Shown: positions 9,141-16,269, numbered from the stretch's first letter. The stretch is DNA of 25,009 nucleotides from Bacillota bacterium (GCA_029776555.1 JAKOSZ010000140.1:1-25009); one strand, 5' to 3'. Program-made: numbers and translations. The notes: a model not told the origin generated them from the sequence alone.

Positions 9141-9542
9141 CTATCTTAAGTTGTATTTCCCAAGAAGCTTAATCCTGTCGTTTTCCTTGATGATAATGTC
9201 GTAAAGGTTCAAGTCAAGGGTATTGCAGATGGATGCCAGATAAAAGAGGTTCCTTCCCATTTCCCGCTCTATTATATCCCGGCAGTTGTCGCAGAGCTTG
9301 CCGTAAAGGTGGGTGGCCATGACGTTGCGGATTTCCTCCAGGCTGCCGTCTTCGGGAAATGACTGCTTTTTGGCATCGATTTTAATGCATCCGCACTGTG
9401 TGACCGCTTTGATGATTGAACGGTTTACGCGGGCATTGGAATCCTGGTATTTTGTTATAAGGTCCACTATACTTCTGTTTCTGAGAAGTAATTCATGGGC
9501 GGTATACTGGAAATCGTCAACCATTATGTCTTTCAACAACAC
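9141..9542 (-). CDS. Conserved clostridial small protein, MazG-like C-terminal helix pattern
   Basis: 133-residue soluble protein. It resembles small proteins often seen near radA in Clostridia, but no characterised function is known to me. Visible features: an N-terminal helical part (DDFQYTAHELLLRNRSIVDL), a CGCIKI segment, a CDNC pair, and a C-terminal stretch EREMGRNLFYLASICNTLDL. That stretch resembles the second helix of MazG-type nucleotide pyrophosphohydrolases (E-x-G-D...FYL), although the usual Asp is missing. The Cys residues (CGC, CDNC) could bind metal (inference). The start is GTG 9542 or one of the next two TTG codons; GGAGAG lies 3 nt before the GTG and 9 nt before the second TTG. 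It is convergent with radA and occupies the usual disA position. Confidence 0.7.
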   Translation of the reverse strand: MLLKDIMVDDFQYTAHELLLRNRSIVDLITKYQDSNARVNRSIIKAVTQCGCIKIDAKKQSFPEDGSLEEIRNVMATHLYGKLCDNCRDIIEREMGRNLFYLASICNTLDLNLYDIIIKENDRIKLLGKYNLR

Positions 9543-9993
9543 TCACTCTCCGCTGAAACCGACTATTTTAATACGCCAGCTGCGTGATGGAAAAGTGCTT
9601 CCAACACCATTATAATTACATGGCAAAACAGTTGTCAATTGGCAGCCATATGGTAATCATTGACAAATAAGTTAAGCTGCCGCTCAAATCTTTTTGGCTG
9701 AAAATAAGCTTTGGCACCCGGTGCAAAATATTCATAGGATAATAAAGAGAAATGCCGTCCTCGTTGTGATAAAATATTGCTAAACGGTAAACGGGGAGGT
9801 TTGTGTATAGCGGGTTTGACGGGCTTATTAAAATGGCGGCAGGTTTTTGGGAGAAGCAAATCACTAAGTACGGAAAAGACTGAGGACAGCTTGTCTAAAA
9901 TGGAAATAATTTAATAATATCTTTTAAACCTGGAACCGGTGAGTAAAAAAAAACCCTGCCGGAGTCGCCGGAAATGCGGTCGTAATCGCGTTT
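9543..9993. other. Intergenic region with inverted repeat and orphan promoter-like element
   Basis: About 450 bp without a convincing gene. It holds a perfect 8-bp inverted repeat TTGTCAAT/ATTGACAA (9632-9639, 9659-9666), an extended -10-like TGATAAAAT (9767-9775), and a GGGGAGG site (9793-9799) in front of a 26-codon ORF. An A8-10 tract lies near 9945-9955, just before a short CCGG-rich stretch. The hydrophobic minus-strand ORF here has no ribosome site and is not accepted. Confidence 0.5.
9803..9883 (+). CDS. Possible 26-residue micro-protein (doubtful)
   Basis: GTG 9803 to TGA 9881-9883 encodes 26 residues beginning MYSGFDGLIKMAAGFW. GGGGAGG lies only 3 nt upstream, shorter than ideal, and a TGATAAAAT -10-like element is 28 bp upstream. 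No family is recognised. A second overlapping frame from TTG 9801 runs 36 codons, so the frame choice is uncertain. Confidence 0.2.
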   Translation: MYSGFDGLIKMAAGFWEKQITKYGKD

Positions 9994-10022
9994 TTGACAA
10001 TAATAACCGTTTGTAGTATACT
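9994..10022 (+). promoter_or_regulatory. Sigma-A promoter of carD
   Basis: TTGACA (9994-9999), exactly 17 bp, then TATACT (10017-10022). The predicted start is near 10029, leaving a leader of about 75 nt before carD. The TTG that could start a longer CarD reading frame is part of this -35 box, which argues for the internal ATG start. Confidence 0.85.
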
Positions 10023-10104
10023 AATTTACACGGGATTATTTTTTATTGTCAATGCAGGTGGTCTATTACCTTTTGTCCATAGATGTTTTTTGGGGGAAAG
10101 TGTC

Positions 10105-10584
10105 ATGTTTAACGTGGGGGACAAGGTTGTTTACCCTATGCATGGAGCGGGCATTATTGAGTCCATCGAAGAGAAAGTAATTCTTGGGAAAAAGAAAAAT
10201 TATTACATAATGCACATGCCCGTCGGTGACATGAAGGTAATGATCCCTACTGAAAATGTAAAGGACATCGGAATCAGGCAGGTCATAAGCGAAAGCGATG
10301 TGGACAAGGTGTTTGCCATACTGGAAGACCACAGTCCAAATGTCAACAGGAACTGGAGCAAGAGATACAGGGAAAACATGAACAAGATAAAAAGCGGCGA
10401 CATATTTGAAGTGGCGGATGTGGTGCGCTCGCTGGTGCTAAGGTGCAATGAAAAGGGACTGTCCATGGGAGAAAGGAAGATGCTGAACAGCGCCAGGCAG
10501 ATTCTGGTGAGTGAACTGGTTTTAGCCAAGGGTGTGGACCGTGAAGAGATAGAAGAGATAATTGACAGCTGTCTCAAGCTTTAG
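10105..10584 (+). CDS. carD: CarD/CdnL-family RNA-polymerase-binding transcription factor
   Basis: 159-residue CarD_CdnL_TRCF-domain protein. The N-terminal RNA-polymerase-interaction domain (about 1-65) starts MFNVGDKVVYPMHGAGII, the family signature. The remaining residues are helical and basic, with NRNWSKRYRENMNKI in the expected DNA/promoter-contacting region. CarD proteins bind the RNA polymerase beta lobe and stabilise open promoter complexes. ATG 10105 follows TGGGGGAAAG and sits downstream of a consensus promoter; the longer open frame from 9994 would begin inside the -35 box. The neighbour downstream is yacL, the usual clostridial order. Confidence 0.93.
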   Translation: MFNVGDKVVYPMHGAGIIESIEEKVILGKKKNYYIMHMPVGDMKVMIPTENVKDIGIRQVISESDVDKVFAILEDHSPNVNRNWSKRYRENMNKIKSGDIFEVADVVRSLVLRCNEKGLSMGERKMLNSARQILVSELVLAKGVDREEIEEIIDSCLKL

Positions 10585-10672
10585 AGATTTTGCTTCCAAA
10601 TAAACAGCATGCTGCTTCTCGGTGTGTGTGCGGTTTACAGCCATTAATTTAATATTAGGGGAGAAGAGTGCT

Positions 10673-11773
10673 GTGTTAAACAAGACTATTAAAACGACAT
10701 TTGCCGCAGTCGGAGCCATTACCGGAATCACGCTTAGCAAATTTCTCTTTGACAGCGGGGGGATGCAGATTCCCCAGAGTTTTAAAATCGGATTGTACAT
10801 CCTGATGTCCTCAGTTGGCGCTATCCTTTTGTATATCACGGCCAACGAAATCATAATGCTGGTGATGAAGGTCTTTGACCGGGTAGAAGCCATCTTCCAG
10901 TCCATGACTCTCTACGAATTGGCTCTAAGCGTTGTCGGATTGATAGCCGGGTTGATAGCGGCAAACCTCATAACACTTCCCATAAGCAAAGTAGAGGTGG
11001 TCGGGCTGCCCATCTGCATAGCGGTCAACATAATGTTTGGATGGGCGGGAATGGCCGCCGCGTCAGGGAAAAAGGACCAGTCCCTCCATCGGCTTTTTTC
11101 CGGCAAGAAGGGCGCAGCTTTCGGGGAACGGGCGGTATCGGTGAAAATACTGGACTCCAACGTGATAATAGACGGAAGGATACTGGACATATGCAGGATC
11201 GGCTTTCTTGAAGGAGAGTTTATAGTACCTTCCTTTGTGCTGGATGAGCTTAAAAGGCTGGCCGACTCCTCCGATTCATTTAAGAGGAATAAGGGGAGGC
11301 GGGGGCTGGATGTGCTGAGCATGTTCCAGAAAGACCTGGATAACGTCGTCAGGATTGAAAACATTGAAGTGGAGGGCAGCGAGGCCGACGACAAGCTCAT
11401 TAAAGCGGCTAAAAAGCTTAACGCCAAGATAATCACCAATGACTACAACCTCAATAAAGTTGCCGGCTTTCACAACGTCCCGGTGTTAAACATCAATGAG
11501 CTGGTAAACGCCGTTAAACCCATTGCCATTCCGGGCGAAGAGATAAATGTTCATGTGATAAAGGACGGTAAGGAGAACGGCCAGGGAGTGGCCTACCTAA
11601 ACGACGGGACGATGATCGTGGTGGACGGAGGGAAGAAACACATAGGAGAAACGGTAAACGTCGTGGTAACCAGTGTATTCCAGACAGCCGCAGGAAGAAT
11701 GATTTTTGCCAAGCCCAAGTCAATGGTTGAGAAGTCAATTGATTGGAATGTCTCGGTGGGGAGGATTGAATGA
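10673..11773 (+). CDS. yacL: YacL-family PIN/TRAM membrane protein
   Basis: 366 residues, the same length as I recall for Bacillus YacL. About four membrane segments lie in residues 8-130, followed by a PIN ribonuclease-like domain (about 155-275) with acidic residues D161, E192, D239/D240 and D257, and a C-terminal TRAM domain (about 285-345; KDGKENGQGVAYLNDGTMIV). A membrane-anchored RNase or RNA-binding role is inferred from the fold. GTG 10673 has GGGGAG about 9 nt upstream; the frame is open from GTG 10622, but family length and the ribosome site favour 10673. Its TGA stop overlaps the ispD ATG (ATGA), which implies translational coupling. Confidence 0.9.
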   Translation: MLNKTIKTTFAAVGAITGITLSKFLFDSGGMQIPQSFKIGLYILMSSVGAILLYITANEIIMLVMKVFDRVEAIFQSMTLYELALSVVGLIAGLIAANLITLPISKVEVVGLPICIAVNIMFGWAGMAAASGKKDQSLHRLFSGKKGAAFGERAVSVKILDSNVIIDGRILDICRIGFLEGEFIVPSFVLDELKRLADSSDSFKRNKGRRGLDVLSMFQKDLDNVVRIENIEVEGSEADDKLIKAAKKLNAKIITNDYNLNKVAGFHNVPVLNINELVNAVKPIAIPGEEINVHVIKDGKENGQGVAYLNDGTMIVVDGGKKHIGETVNVVVTSVFQTAAGRMIFAKPKSMVEKSIDWNVSVGRIE

Positions 11774-12480
11774 AGGGTAGAAGGGATCTCACCGCCTGGG
11801 CTGTAATAGTGGCTGCTGGAAAAGGCACACGGATGAATTCCACCGTCAACAAACAGTATATGGAAATATGCGGAAAGCCTGTATTGGCGTGGGCCCTTCA
11901 GGCTTTTGAACGCTGCAGCGCCATAGAAGGGGTTGTGCTGGTGGTAAACCCCCAGGACATAGTTTACTGCAAAGCATACGTAATAGACGATTTTGGCTTT
12001 CAAAAGGTCAAAGCGCTGGTGGCGGGCGGGGATACCAGACAGGCTTCGGTCTATAAAGGCCTGCAGGCCTTGGGGGAAGAGTGTGACATTGTGGCAATAC
12101 ACGACGGTGCCAGGCCTTTTGTGAAAGAAAAATACATCCGTGAAAGCATAAGGGCGGCAGCGGAGCGGGGGGCCGCCTGTACGGCGGTGCCCGTACAAGA
12201 CACCATATAGACCGCAGATGAGGGTTTTATAGCCGGGACCCTGGACAGGGACAGGCTTTGGGCGGTACAGACCCCTCAGACCTTTAAGTTTGAGCTGATT
12301 ATGGAAGCCCACCGGAGAGCTTCCGACGAAGGATTTGCAGGGACTGACGATGCCATCCTGGTGGAGAGGCTGGGGCACAGGATTAAGCTGATACCGGGGG
12401 GCTATGAGAACATAAAAATCACTACCCTTGAAGACCTCATACTGGCAGAAGCGCTCATATCGGCAAAACTTGAGCGGTAA
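11770..12480 (+). pseudogene. ispD: IspD (MEP cytidylyltransferase) interrupted by an in-frame TAG
   Basis: The MEP-pathway enzyme makes CDP-ME from MEP and CTP. The frame would encode 236 residues, but codon 147 (12208-12210) is TAG. Before it: AVIVAAGKGTRM, NKQYMEI and HDGARPFV, the CTP-binding signatures. After it, in the same frame without a shift: DRDRLWAVQTPQTF, GTDDAILVERLG and ENIKITTLEDLILAE, the normal IspD C-half, ending TAA 12478-12480. The stop falls in the VPVQDTI-x-TADE segment, where homologues carry Lys (DTVK/DTMK), so one base change from AAG would explain it. Either ispD is disrupted, TAG is read through, or this is a sequence error. TAG also ends several intact genes here, so it is a normal stop. 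It is coupled to yacL by ATGA. Confidence 0.85.
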
Positions 12481-12515
12481 TGCGGGCGGTTTTTGATTTG
12501 CTTCAGGAGGAAACC

Positions 12516-12611
12516 ATGAGCGATAAGCACTTTACACTGTTCTTAATTTCCATTGCCCTTTTTATTATTGGCGTCGGCATATTGAACTTCATAATCAGGA
12601 AAAAGCCATAG
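12516..12611 (+). CDS. 31-residue single-pass membrane micro-protein
   Basis: ATG 12516 to TAG 12609-12611. A strong AGGAGG (12505-12510) is 5 nt upstream. The peptide has a short polar head (MSDKHF), a continuous hydrophobic helix of about 20 residues (about 7-27, FLISIALFIIGVGILNF), and a basic tail (RKKP), which predicts an N-out/C-in single-pass membrane protein. It starts 35 bp after ispD on the same strand and probably shares its transcript. I recognise no family; the ribosome site and clean TM pattern support it as real. Confidence 0.65.
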   Translation: MSDKHFTLFLISIALFIIGVGILNFIIRKKP

Positions 12612-12682
12612 CCTGAATTTTTCACCTATCCCTAACCGGCTTTATTTCCCATGTCTTTATAACCGTTGCCTGCGGCAAGGGT

Positions 12683-13153
12683 TTACGTCACGGTGACCAC
12701 GCTTAAGACCTGTATGCCTTTCCCCCTGCCGAACTCGCTGAGACCTTCCCCCGATGTGGCGGTAATGCCTACACAGTCTTCAGGTATGTCAAGAAGGCTT
12801 GCTATTTTGCTTCTCATTTCGGGGATGCGGGGAGTTATTTGGGGTGTCATGCATTCTATGGAAATGGAGACGTGGATGACCTTTTTTTCTCCCAGGTGCT
12901 TTAAAGCTTCCTTCAGGTAAAGGCTGCTGTCTTTTATGCCATGTTTCAGGCACATTTCATCGCTTACGCTTCCCAGTATGTTAACGCCGGTAACGCCGGA
13001 AATGGCATTGGTCAGGGAATGCAATACCACGTCGGCATCGCTGTTTCCTTTAAGAGGGGCGTGACCCGGGAACTTAACTCCTCCCAGTATCAGTTCCTTT
13101 GTGTGGTCCTCGAAATCAAAGCGGTGGCTGTCTTGACCAATGCCTACTCTCAT
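12683..13153 (-). CDS. ispF: IspF-family 2-C-methyl-D-erythritol 2,4-cyclodiphosphate synthase, divergent
   Basis: 156-residue IspF homologue; the family cyclises CDP-ME-2-phosphate to MEcPP in isoprenoid synthesis. Zn ligands Asp8 and His10 (GQDSHRF) and His45 (VVLHSLTNA) are present, as are Glu136 (TATSGEG) and the GRGKGI segment. Conserved features are altered: the usual HSD reads NSD at 37-39, the TDA after the third Zn ligand reads TNA, and the GDIG...FPDTDP loop reads NILGSVSDEM (58-67). It may be weak, altered in specificity, or a divergent lineage form. ATG 13153 is chosen because AGGAGG lies 7 nt upstream; an upstream ATG is only 1 nt from it. The gene is inverted relative to ispD, unlike the usual ispD-ispF pair, and has its own promoter. 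Confidence 0.85.
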   Translation of the reverse strand: MRVGIGQDSHRFDFEDHTKELILGGVKFPGHAPLKGNSDADVVLHSLTNAISGVTGVNILGSVSDEMCLKHGIKDSSLYLKEALKHLGEKKVIHVSISIECMTPQITPRIPEMRSKIASLLDIPEDCVGITATSGEGLSEFGRGKGIQVLSVVTVT

Positions 13154-13233
13154 ACTCATACCTCCTGCCTTCATCAGCCGGGCTTTTGAGAGTTAAATAT
13201 ACAATACCATATTCGGCCGGGTCGGTTATGAAT

Positions 13234-13262
13234 ATTATACTGGTCAGTTCCGCCCAATACAA
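13234..13262 (-). promoter_or_regulatory. Sigma-A promoter of ispF (leftward)
   Basis: On the minus strand, TTGTAT (13262-13257), 17 bp, then TATAAT (13239-13234). The predicted start is near 13227, about 74 nt before the ispF ATG. Its -35 is 5 bp from the -35 of the rightward proS promoter. Confidence 0.75.
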
Positions 13263-13267
13263 GCGCA

Positions 13268-13296
13268 TTGACACTTATTACAATGTGTACTATATT
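13268..13296 (+). promoter_or_regulatory. Sigma-A promoter of proS (rightward)
   Basis: TTGACA (13268-13273), 17 bp, TATATT (13291-13296). The predicted start is near 13303, which gives a leader of about 265 nt before the proS start codon. It is back-to-back with the ispF promoter. Confidence 0.8.
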
Positions 13297-13302
13297 AGTG
13301 AC

Positions 13303-13547
13303 TGCGGGATTAACTGCAGGCCGGTTTAATTTGGGCGTTTTTTGCTTAATAAAACCCACAGACTGCCCGCTTCCGGAAGAGGGCGCCCTTTAGCGGAAGG
13401 CAGCGGGACAAAGCCTTTGACTCCACCCTTAAGACCCGCTTAAAGGTTGGAAGCTGCCGCACCGTTAAGGGAAGGGGAGATGGGTTTTACCTGCCTGGGC
13501 GCCAGCGCGGAATTTGTTCCGTCCCCTGAACTGATGGACGGTTTTTT
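13303..13547 (+). promoter_or_regulatory. Structured proS leader, T-box-like transcription attenuator
   Basis: The leader contains three structures. A hairpin at 13366-13407 pairs CCCGC+TTCC with GGAA+GCGGG and encloses the palindrome AGGGCGCCCT. A second hairpin spans 13423-13450. At the end an antiterminator can form: GGG (13497-13499), a 7-nt bulge CGCCAGC (13500-13506), and GCGGAA (13507-13512) pairing with TTCCGT (13517-13522) and CCC (13523-13525). This is exclusive with the terminator that uses CCGTCC. The geometry (GGG, 7-nt bulge, GCG) is that of a T-box, and T-boxes commonly control aminoacyl-tRNA synthetase genes. The standard bulge UGGNACC is not present, however, and no clear Stem I specifier loop was recognised. 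Whether uncharged tRNA-Pro is sensed is therefore unproven. Confidence 0.5.
13519..13547 (+). terminator. Rho-independent attenuator terminator before proS
   Basis: CCGTCC (13519-13524), an 11-nt loop, GGACGG (13536-13541), then TTTTTT (13542-13547). It ends about 20 nt before the proS start, so it must be bypassed for proS expression; this is the off-state of the leader. Confidence 0.8.
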
Positions 13548-13568
13548 GTTAGCAGAGAGGTGAGAGAT

Positions 13569-15005
13569 TTGGCGGAAGATAAGAAACTGGTGGAAGATAT
13601 CACTTCAATGGATGAAGATTTTTCCCAGTGGTACACCGACGTGGTGTTAAAGGCCGACCTAGCGGACTACTCCAGTGTAAGGGGTTGTATGATCATAAAG
13701 CCTTACGGGTATGCTTTGTGGGAAAACATACAAAAAGAGCTGGATAGAAGGTTTAAGGCCACAGGACATGAAAATGTGTATATGCCTCTTTTTATACCCG
13801 AAAGCCTTCTTCAGAAAGAGAAGGACCATGTGGAGGGCTTTGCCCCTGAAGTGGCATGGGTTACCCATGGAGGAGAAGAAAAGCTGACGGAAAGGCTTTG
13901 TGTGCGTCCGACTTCCGAAACCCTTTTCTGCCAGCACTTTGCCAGCGTTGTAAAGTCCTACAGGGATTTGCCCAAGCTTTATAACCAGTGGTGTTCCGTT
14001 GTAAGGTGGGAAAAGACCACCAGGCCCTTCCTGAGGACCATGGAGTTTTTGTGGCAGGAGGGCCACACGGTGCATGCCACGGCTGAAGAGGCAAAGGAAG
14101 AAACCATCCGGATGCTGAATGTCTACGCCGAATTCTGCGAGGATTTTCTCGCCATACCCGTCATTAAGGGGAAGAAAACTGATAAGGAGAAGTTTGCAGG
14201 CGCTATAGAGACTTATACCATAGAGAGCATGATGCACGACGGGAAAGCCCTCCAGTCAGGCACTTCCCATAATTTTGGCGATAAATTTGCCAGGGCTTTT
14301 AACATACAATACACCGACAGGAACAACCAGCTGAAATACGTGCATGAGACCTCCTGGGGAATGAGCACCAGGATAATAGGGGCCGTTATCATGGTTCACG
14401 GGGATAACAACGGGCTGGTACTTCCCCCGAAAGTTGCGCCAACACAGCTTGTCATTATACCCGTATCCCCCCATAAGGAGGGAGTGCCGGAAAAGGCCCG
14501 GGAAGTATTTCAAAGGCTGTCCGGCATTGTGAGGGCTAAGATTGACGAGAGTGACAGGATGCCGGGCTGGAAGTTCGCTGAGTATGAAATGAGAGGCGTC
14601 CCCCTGAGGTTGGAGATAGGACCCAGGGACCTGGAAAAAGAGCAGGCCGTGCTGGTGAGGAGGGACAACAGGGAAAAAATAATCGTGCCTCTCGCTGAGC
14701 TCGAGTCCCGGGTGCCGCAGGTCTTGGAGCAATTGCAGCAAAGCCTCTTTGAAAAAGCGAAAAGGATGATGGATTCAAGGATATACACTGCCGGCAGCAT
14801 GGAAGAGTTGGAAAGCACTGCCGCAAATCTTCCGGGTTTCATTAAGTCCATGTGGTGCGGCTCAAGGGAGTGCGAGGATCTCATAAAGGACAGGACGGGC
14901 ATGACTTCCAGGTGCATCCCCTTTGAACAGGAGAAGCTGTCGGACAGGTGCGTATGCTGCGGCAAAGAGGCGAAGCACATGGTATACTGGGGCAAGGCCT
15001 ATTAG
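13569..15005 (+). CDS. proS: Prolyl-tRNA synthetase (archaeal/eukaryotic-like type)
   Basis: 478-residue class II aminoacyl-tRNA synthetase that charges tRNA-Pro. Seen: the N-terminal motif ITSMDEDFSQWYTDVV; class II motif 2 in RWEKTTRPFLRTMEFLWQEG; motif 3 region GMSTRIIGAVIMVHGDNNG; an anticodon-binding domain beginning VAPTQLVIIPVSP; and a C-terminal zinc-binding domain with Cys pairs (WCGSRECE, CVCCGKE) ending in KAY. It lacks the INS editing domain of the bacterial long form. The frame is open from GTG 13560, but GAGAGG (13555-13560) overlaps that codon; TTG 13569 is 8 nt from it and gives the usual MAxDKKLVE start. Expression is probably governed by the attenuated leader. Confidence 0.95.
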   Translation: MAEDKKLVEDITSMDEDFSQWYTDVVLKADLADYSSVRGCMIIKPYGYALWENIQKELDRRFKATGHENVYMPLFIPESLLQKEKDHVEGFAPEVAWVTHGGEEKLTERLCVRPTSETLFCQHFASVVKSYRDLPKLYNQWCSVVRWEKTTRPFLRTMEFLWQEGHTVHATAEEAKEETIRMLNVYAEFCEDFLAIPVIKGKKTDKEKFAGAIETYTIESMMHDGKALQSGTSHNFGDKFARAFNIQYTDRNNQLKYVHETSWGMSTRIIGAVIMVHGDNNGLVLPPKVAPTQLVIIPVSPHKEGVPEKAREVFQRLSGIVRAKIDESDRMPGWKFAEYEMRGVPLRLEIGPRDLEKEQAVLVRRDNREKIIVPLAELESRVPQVLEQLQQSLFEKAKRMMDSRIYTAGSMEELESTAANLPGFIKSMWCGSRECEDLIKDRTGMTSRCIPFEQEKLSDRCVCCGKEAKHMVYWGKAY

Positions 15006-15157
15006 CATTGAGTGAGGCCTTCCAACACACCGGATTCTCTTTTACGCGCCGCTGCCTGCAAACAGGCGCCGCACAGGATAAGGAATATAGCTGAAAAGCG
15101 GGGCGAGGCAGCTAAGAAAGCTTGTCCTGTGCCCCGTTTAAAAAGGAAAATAAGTGG
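15006..15157. other. Non-coding interval after proS with stem-loops
   Basis: No credible gene. Contains GCCTG/CAGGC with a CAAA loop around 15050-15065, and AAGCGGGGC (15096-15104) pairing with GCCCCGTTT (15131-15139). Neither is followed by a T-run; they may protect or process the proS 3' end. Confidence 0.4.
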
Positions 15158-15200
15158 AAAGGGCAGGATTGGTGAATAAAAATCCAGCCCTTTATTTTTT
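15158..15200 (+). terminator. Rho-independent terminator downstream of proS
   Basis: AAAGGGC-A-GGATT (15158-15170) pairs with AATCC-A-GCCCTTT (15181-15193) with one A-A mismatch, followed by ATTTTTT. It ends the proS transcript. Confidence 0.8.
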
Positions 15201-15409
15201 GGACAGATTTCCGGATGCCGGCTTCGAATTGTATAAGTGAAAGCCATGAAATTTCACGCTTTCACACTTTTCCTCCGCTTTACTTCGGTGGAAAGACGCA
15301 GCAAAAAAAGGACATACAATTAAGAAAAAATGTTAATACTATATAGGCGATGTGTTTTTGCATGCACCAATTGGGCAAGGTATTAATTACTGCTGTTTGG
15401 AGGGATTTT
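15201..15409. other. Upstream region of the CAP protein gene
   Basis: About 210 bp without a gene. It contains repeated GTGAAA/TTTCAC elements (15237-15242, 15261-15266) around the palindrome TGAAATTTCA (15248-15257), and a hairpin TTTCC-T-CCG/CGG-T-GGAAA (15270-15278, 15287-15295). A TATATA at 15340-15345 could be a -10, but no good -35 is seen, so no promoter is assigned. The TGAAATTTCA repeats could be an operator (inference). Confidence 0.4.
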
Positions 15410-16219
15410 ATGAAAAAGAGGACAATTTTACCGTTACTGCTGCTTGCACTGGCAATTGTCCTGGTGTCAGGTTTATGGTTCATGAATGAGCAGCGGGTTT
15501 CTGCCGCGGTGAAATTTCAGGCCACGGGCCTGGTGGAAGGAGAGGTAATTGCAAATGCGCTCAACATGCGGCAGGGGCCTTCAACCAATTATCCGGTGAT
15601 AAATGTACTTAGAAAAGGGCAAAGGGTGAAGGTTTTCGGCCAGGTGGACGACTGGTATGCCGTATATGACTACTCCAGGGGGAATGTGGGCGCCGTTCAC
15701 AGCAAGTATATCAAGGTGCACTGGCCGCAATCAACGCCCAAGCAGCCAACGCCGACGCCTACTCCGACTCCGAAGCCCGAAGAGCCAGCCCCAACTCCGA
15801 CACCAACGCCGCCTGCTGATACCACACCCGGTGATATCAGCCCGGAAGAACAGAGGCTTCTGGACCTTGTCAACAAAGCCAGGGCGGATGCAGGGGTCGG
15901 ACCTTTGAAGTTTGACGCGGAATTGATGAAAGTGGCAAGGCTGAAAGCGAAAGACATGGTTGAAAACAACTACTTCTCCCATAATTCGCCCACATACGGT
16001 TCACCCTTTGACATGATGAGGCAGTTTGGAATCGAGTTTAAGTCGGCGGGAGAAAACATTGCCGGGAACCAGACGGTGGACGCTGCGTTTAAGGCCTGGA
16101 TGAATTCGGAAGGGCACAGGAAAAACATACTAAACGGCAAGTTCAACTACACGGGAATCGGGATAGTGGACAGCCCCACCTACGGCAAGATATTTGTGCA
16201 AATGTTTATAGGGAGGTAA
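15410..16219 (+). CDS. Secreted SH3b-CAP domain protein (YkwD-like)
   Basis: 269 residues. A signal peptide or N-terminal anchor (MKKRTILPLL plus a hydrophobic core, about 1-33) is followed by a bacterial SH3 domain (about 44-105; NALNMRQGPSTNYPVI), a Pro/Thr-rich linker with repeated PTPTP units (about 106-142), and a C-terminal CAP/SCP-PR1 domain (about 145-269). The CAP cavity residues are present: His191 (FSHNSP), Glu215 (GENIAG) and His236 (EGHRKNIL). SH3b suggests cell-wall binding outside the membrane; the biochemical activity of bacterial CAP proteins is poorly defined. ATG 15410 has GGAGGG 6-7 nt upstream; the open frame back to 15350 has no ribosome site. It is a single-gene unit between two terminators. 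Confidence 0.88.
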   Translation: MKKRTILPLLLLALAIVLVSGLWFMNEQRVSAAVKFQATGLVEGEVIANALNMRQGPSTNYPVINVLRKGQRVKVFGQVDDWYAVYDYSRGNVGAVHSKYIKVHWPQSTPKQPTPTPTPTPKPEEPAPTPTPTPPADTTPGDISPEEQRLLDLVNKARADAGVGPLKFDAELMKVARLKAKDMVENNYFSHNSPTYGSPFDMMRQFGIEFKSAGENIAGNQTVDAAFKAWMNSEGHRKNILNGKFNYTGIGIVDSPTYGKIFVQMFIGR

Positions 16220-16269
16220 GCCTTTAAAGGATAAGGCTTGCCCCAAATGGAGCCGGGAGAATTCTTTAC

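Noticed and set aside
9616..9864. 82-residue minus-strand ORF in the radA-carD gap
   Set aside because: No ribosome site, no family pattern, and it overlaps inverted-repeat and promoter-like sequence.
15237..15300. Possible riboswitch (GGAAAGACGCAGC resembles part of a c-di-GMP-I aptamer)
   Set aside because: The required GCAAACC-type core and receptor elements are missing; only a simple hairpin is supported.
15697..15969. Gly/Val-rich minus-strand ORF
   Set aside because: Shadow of the Pro-Thr repeat linker of the CAP protein.
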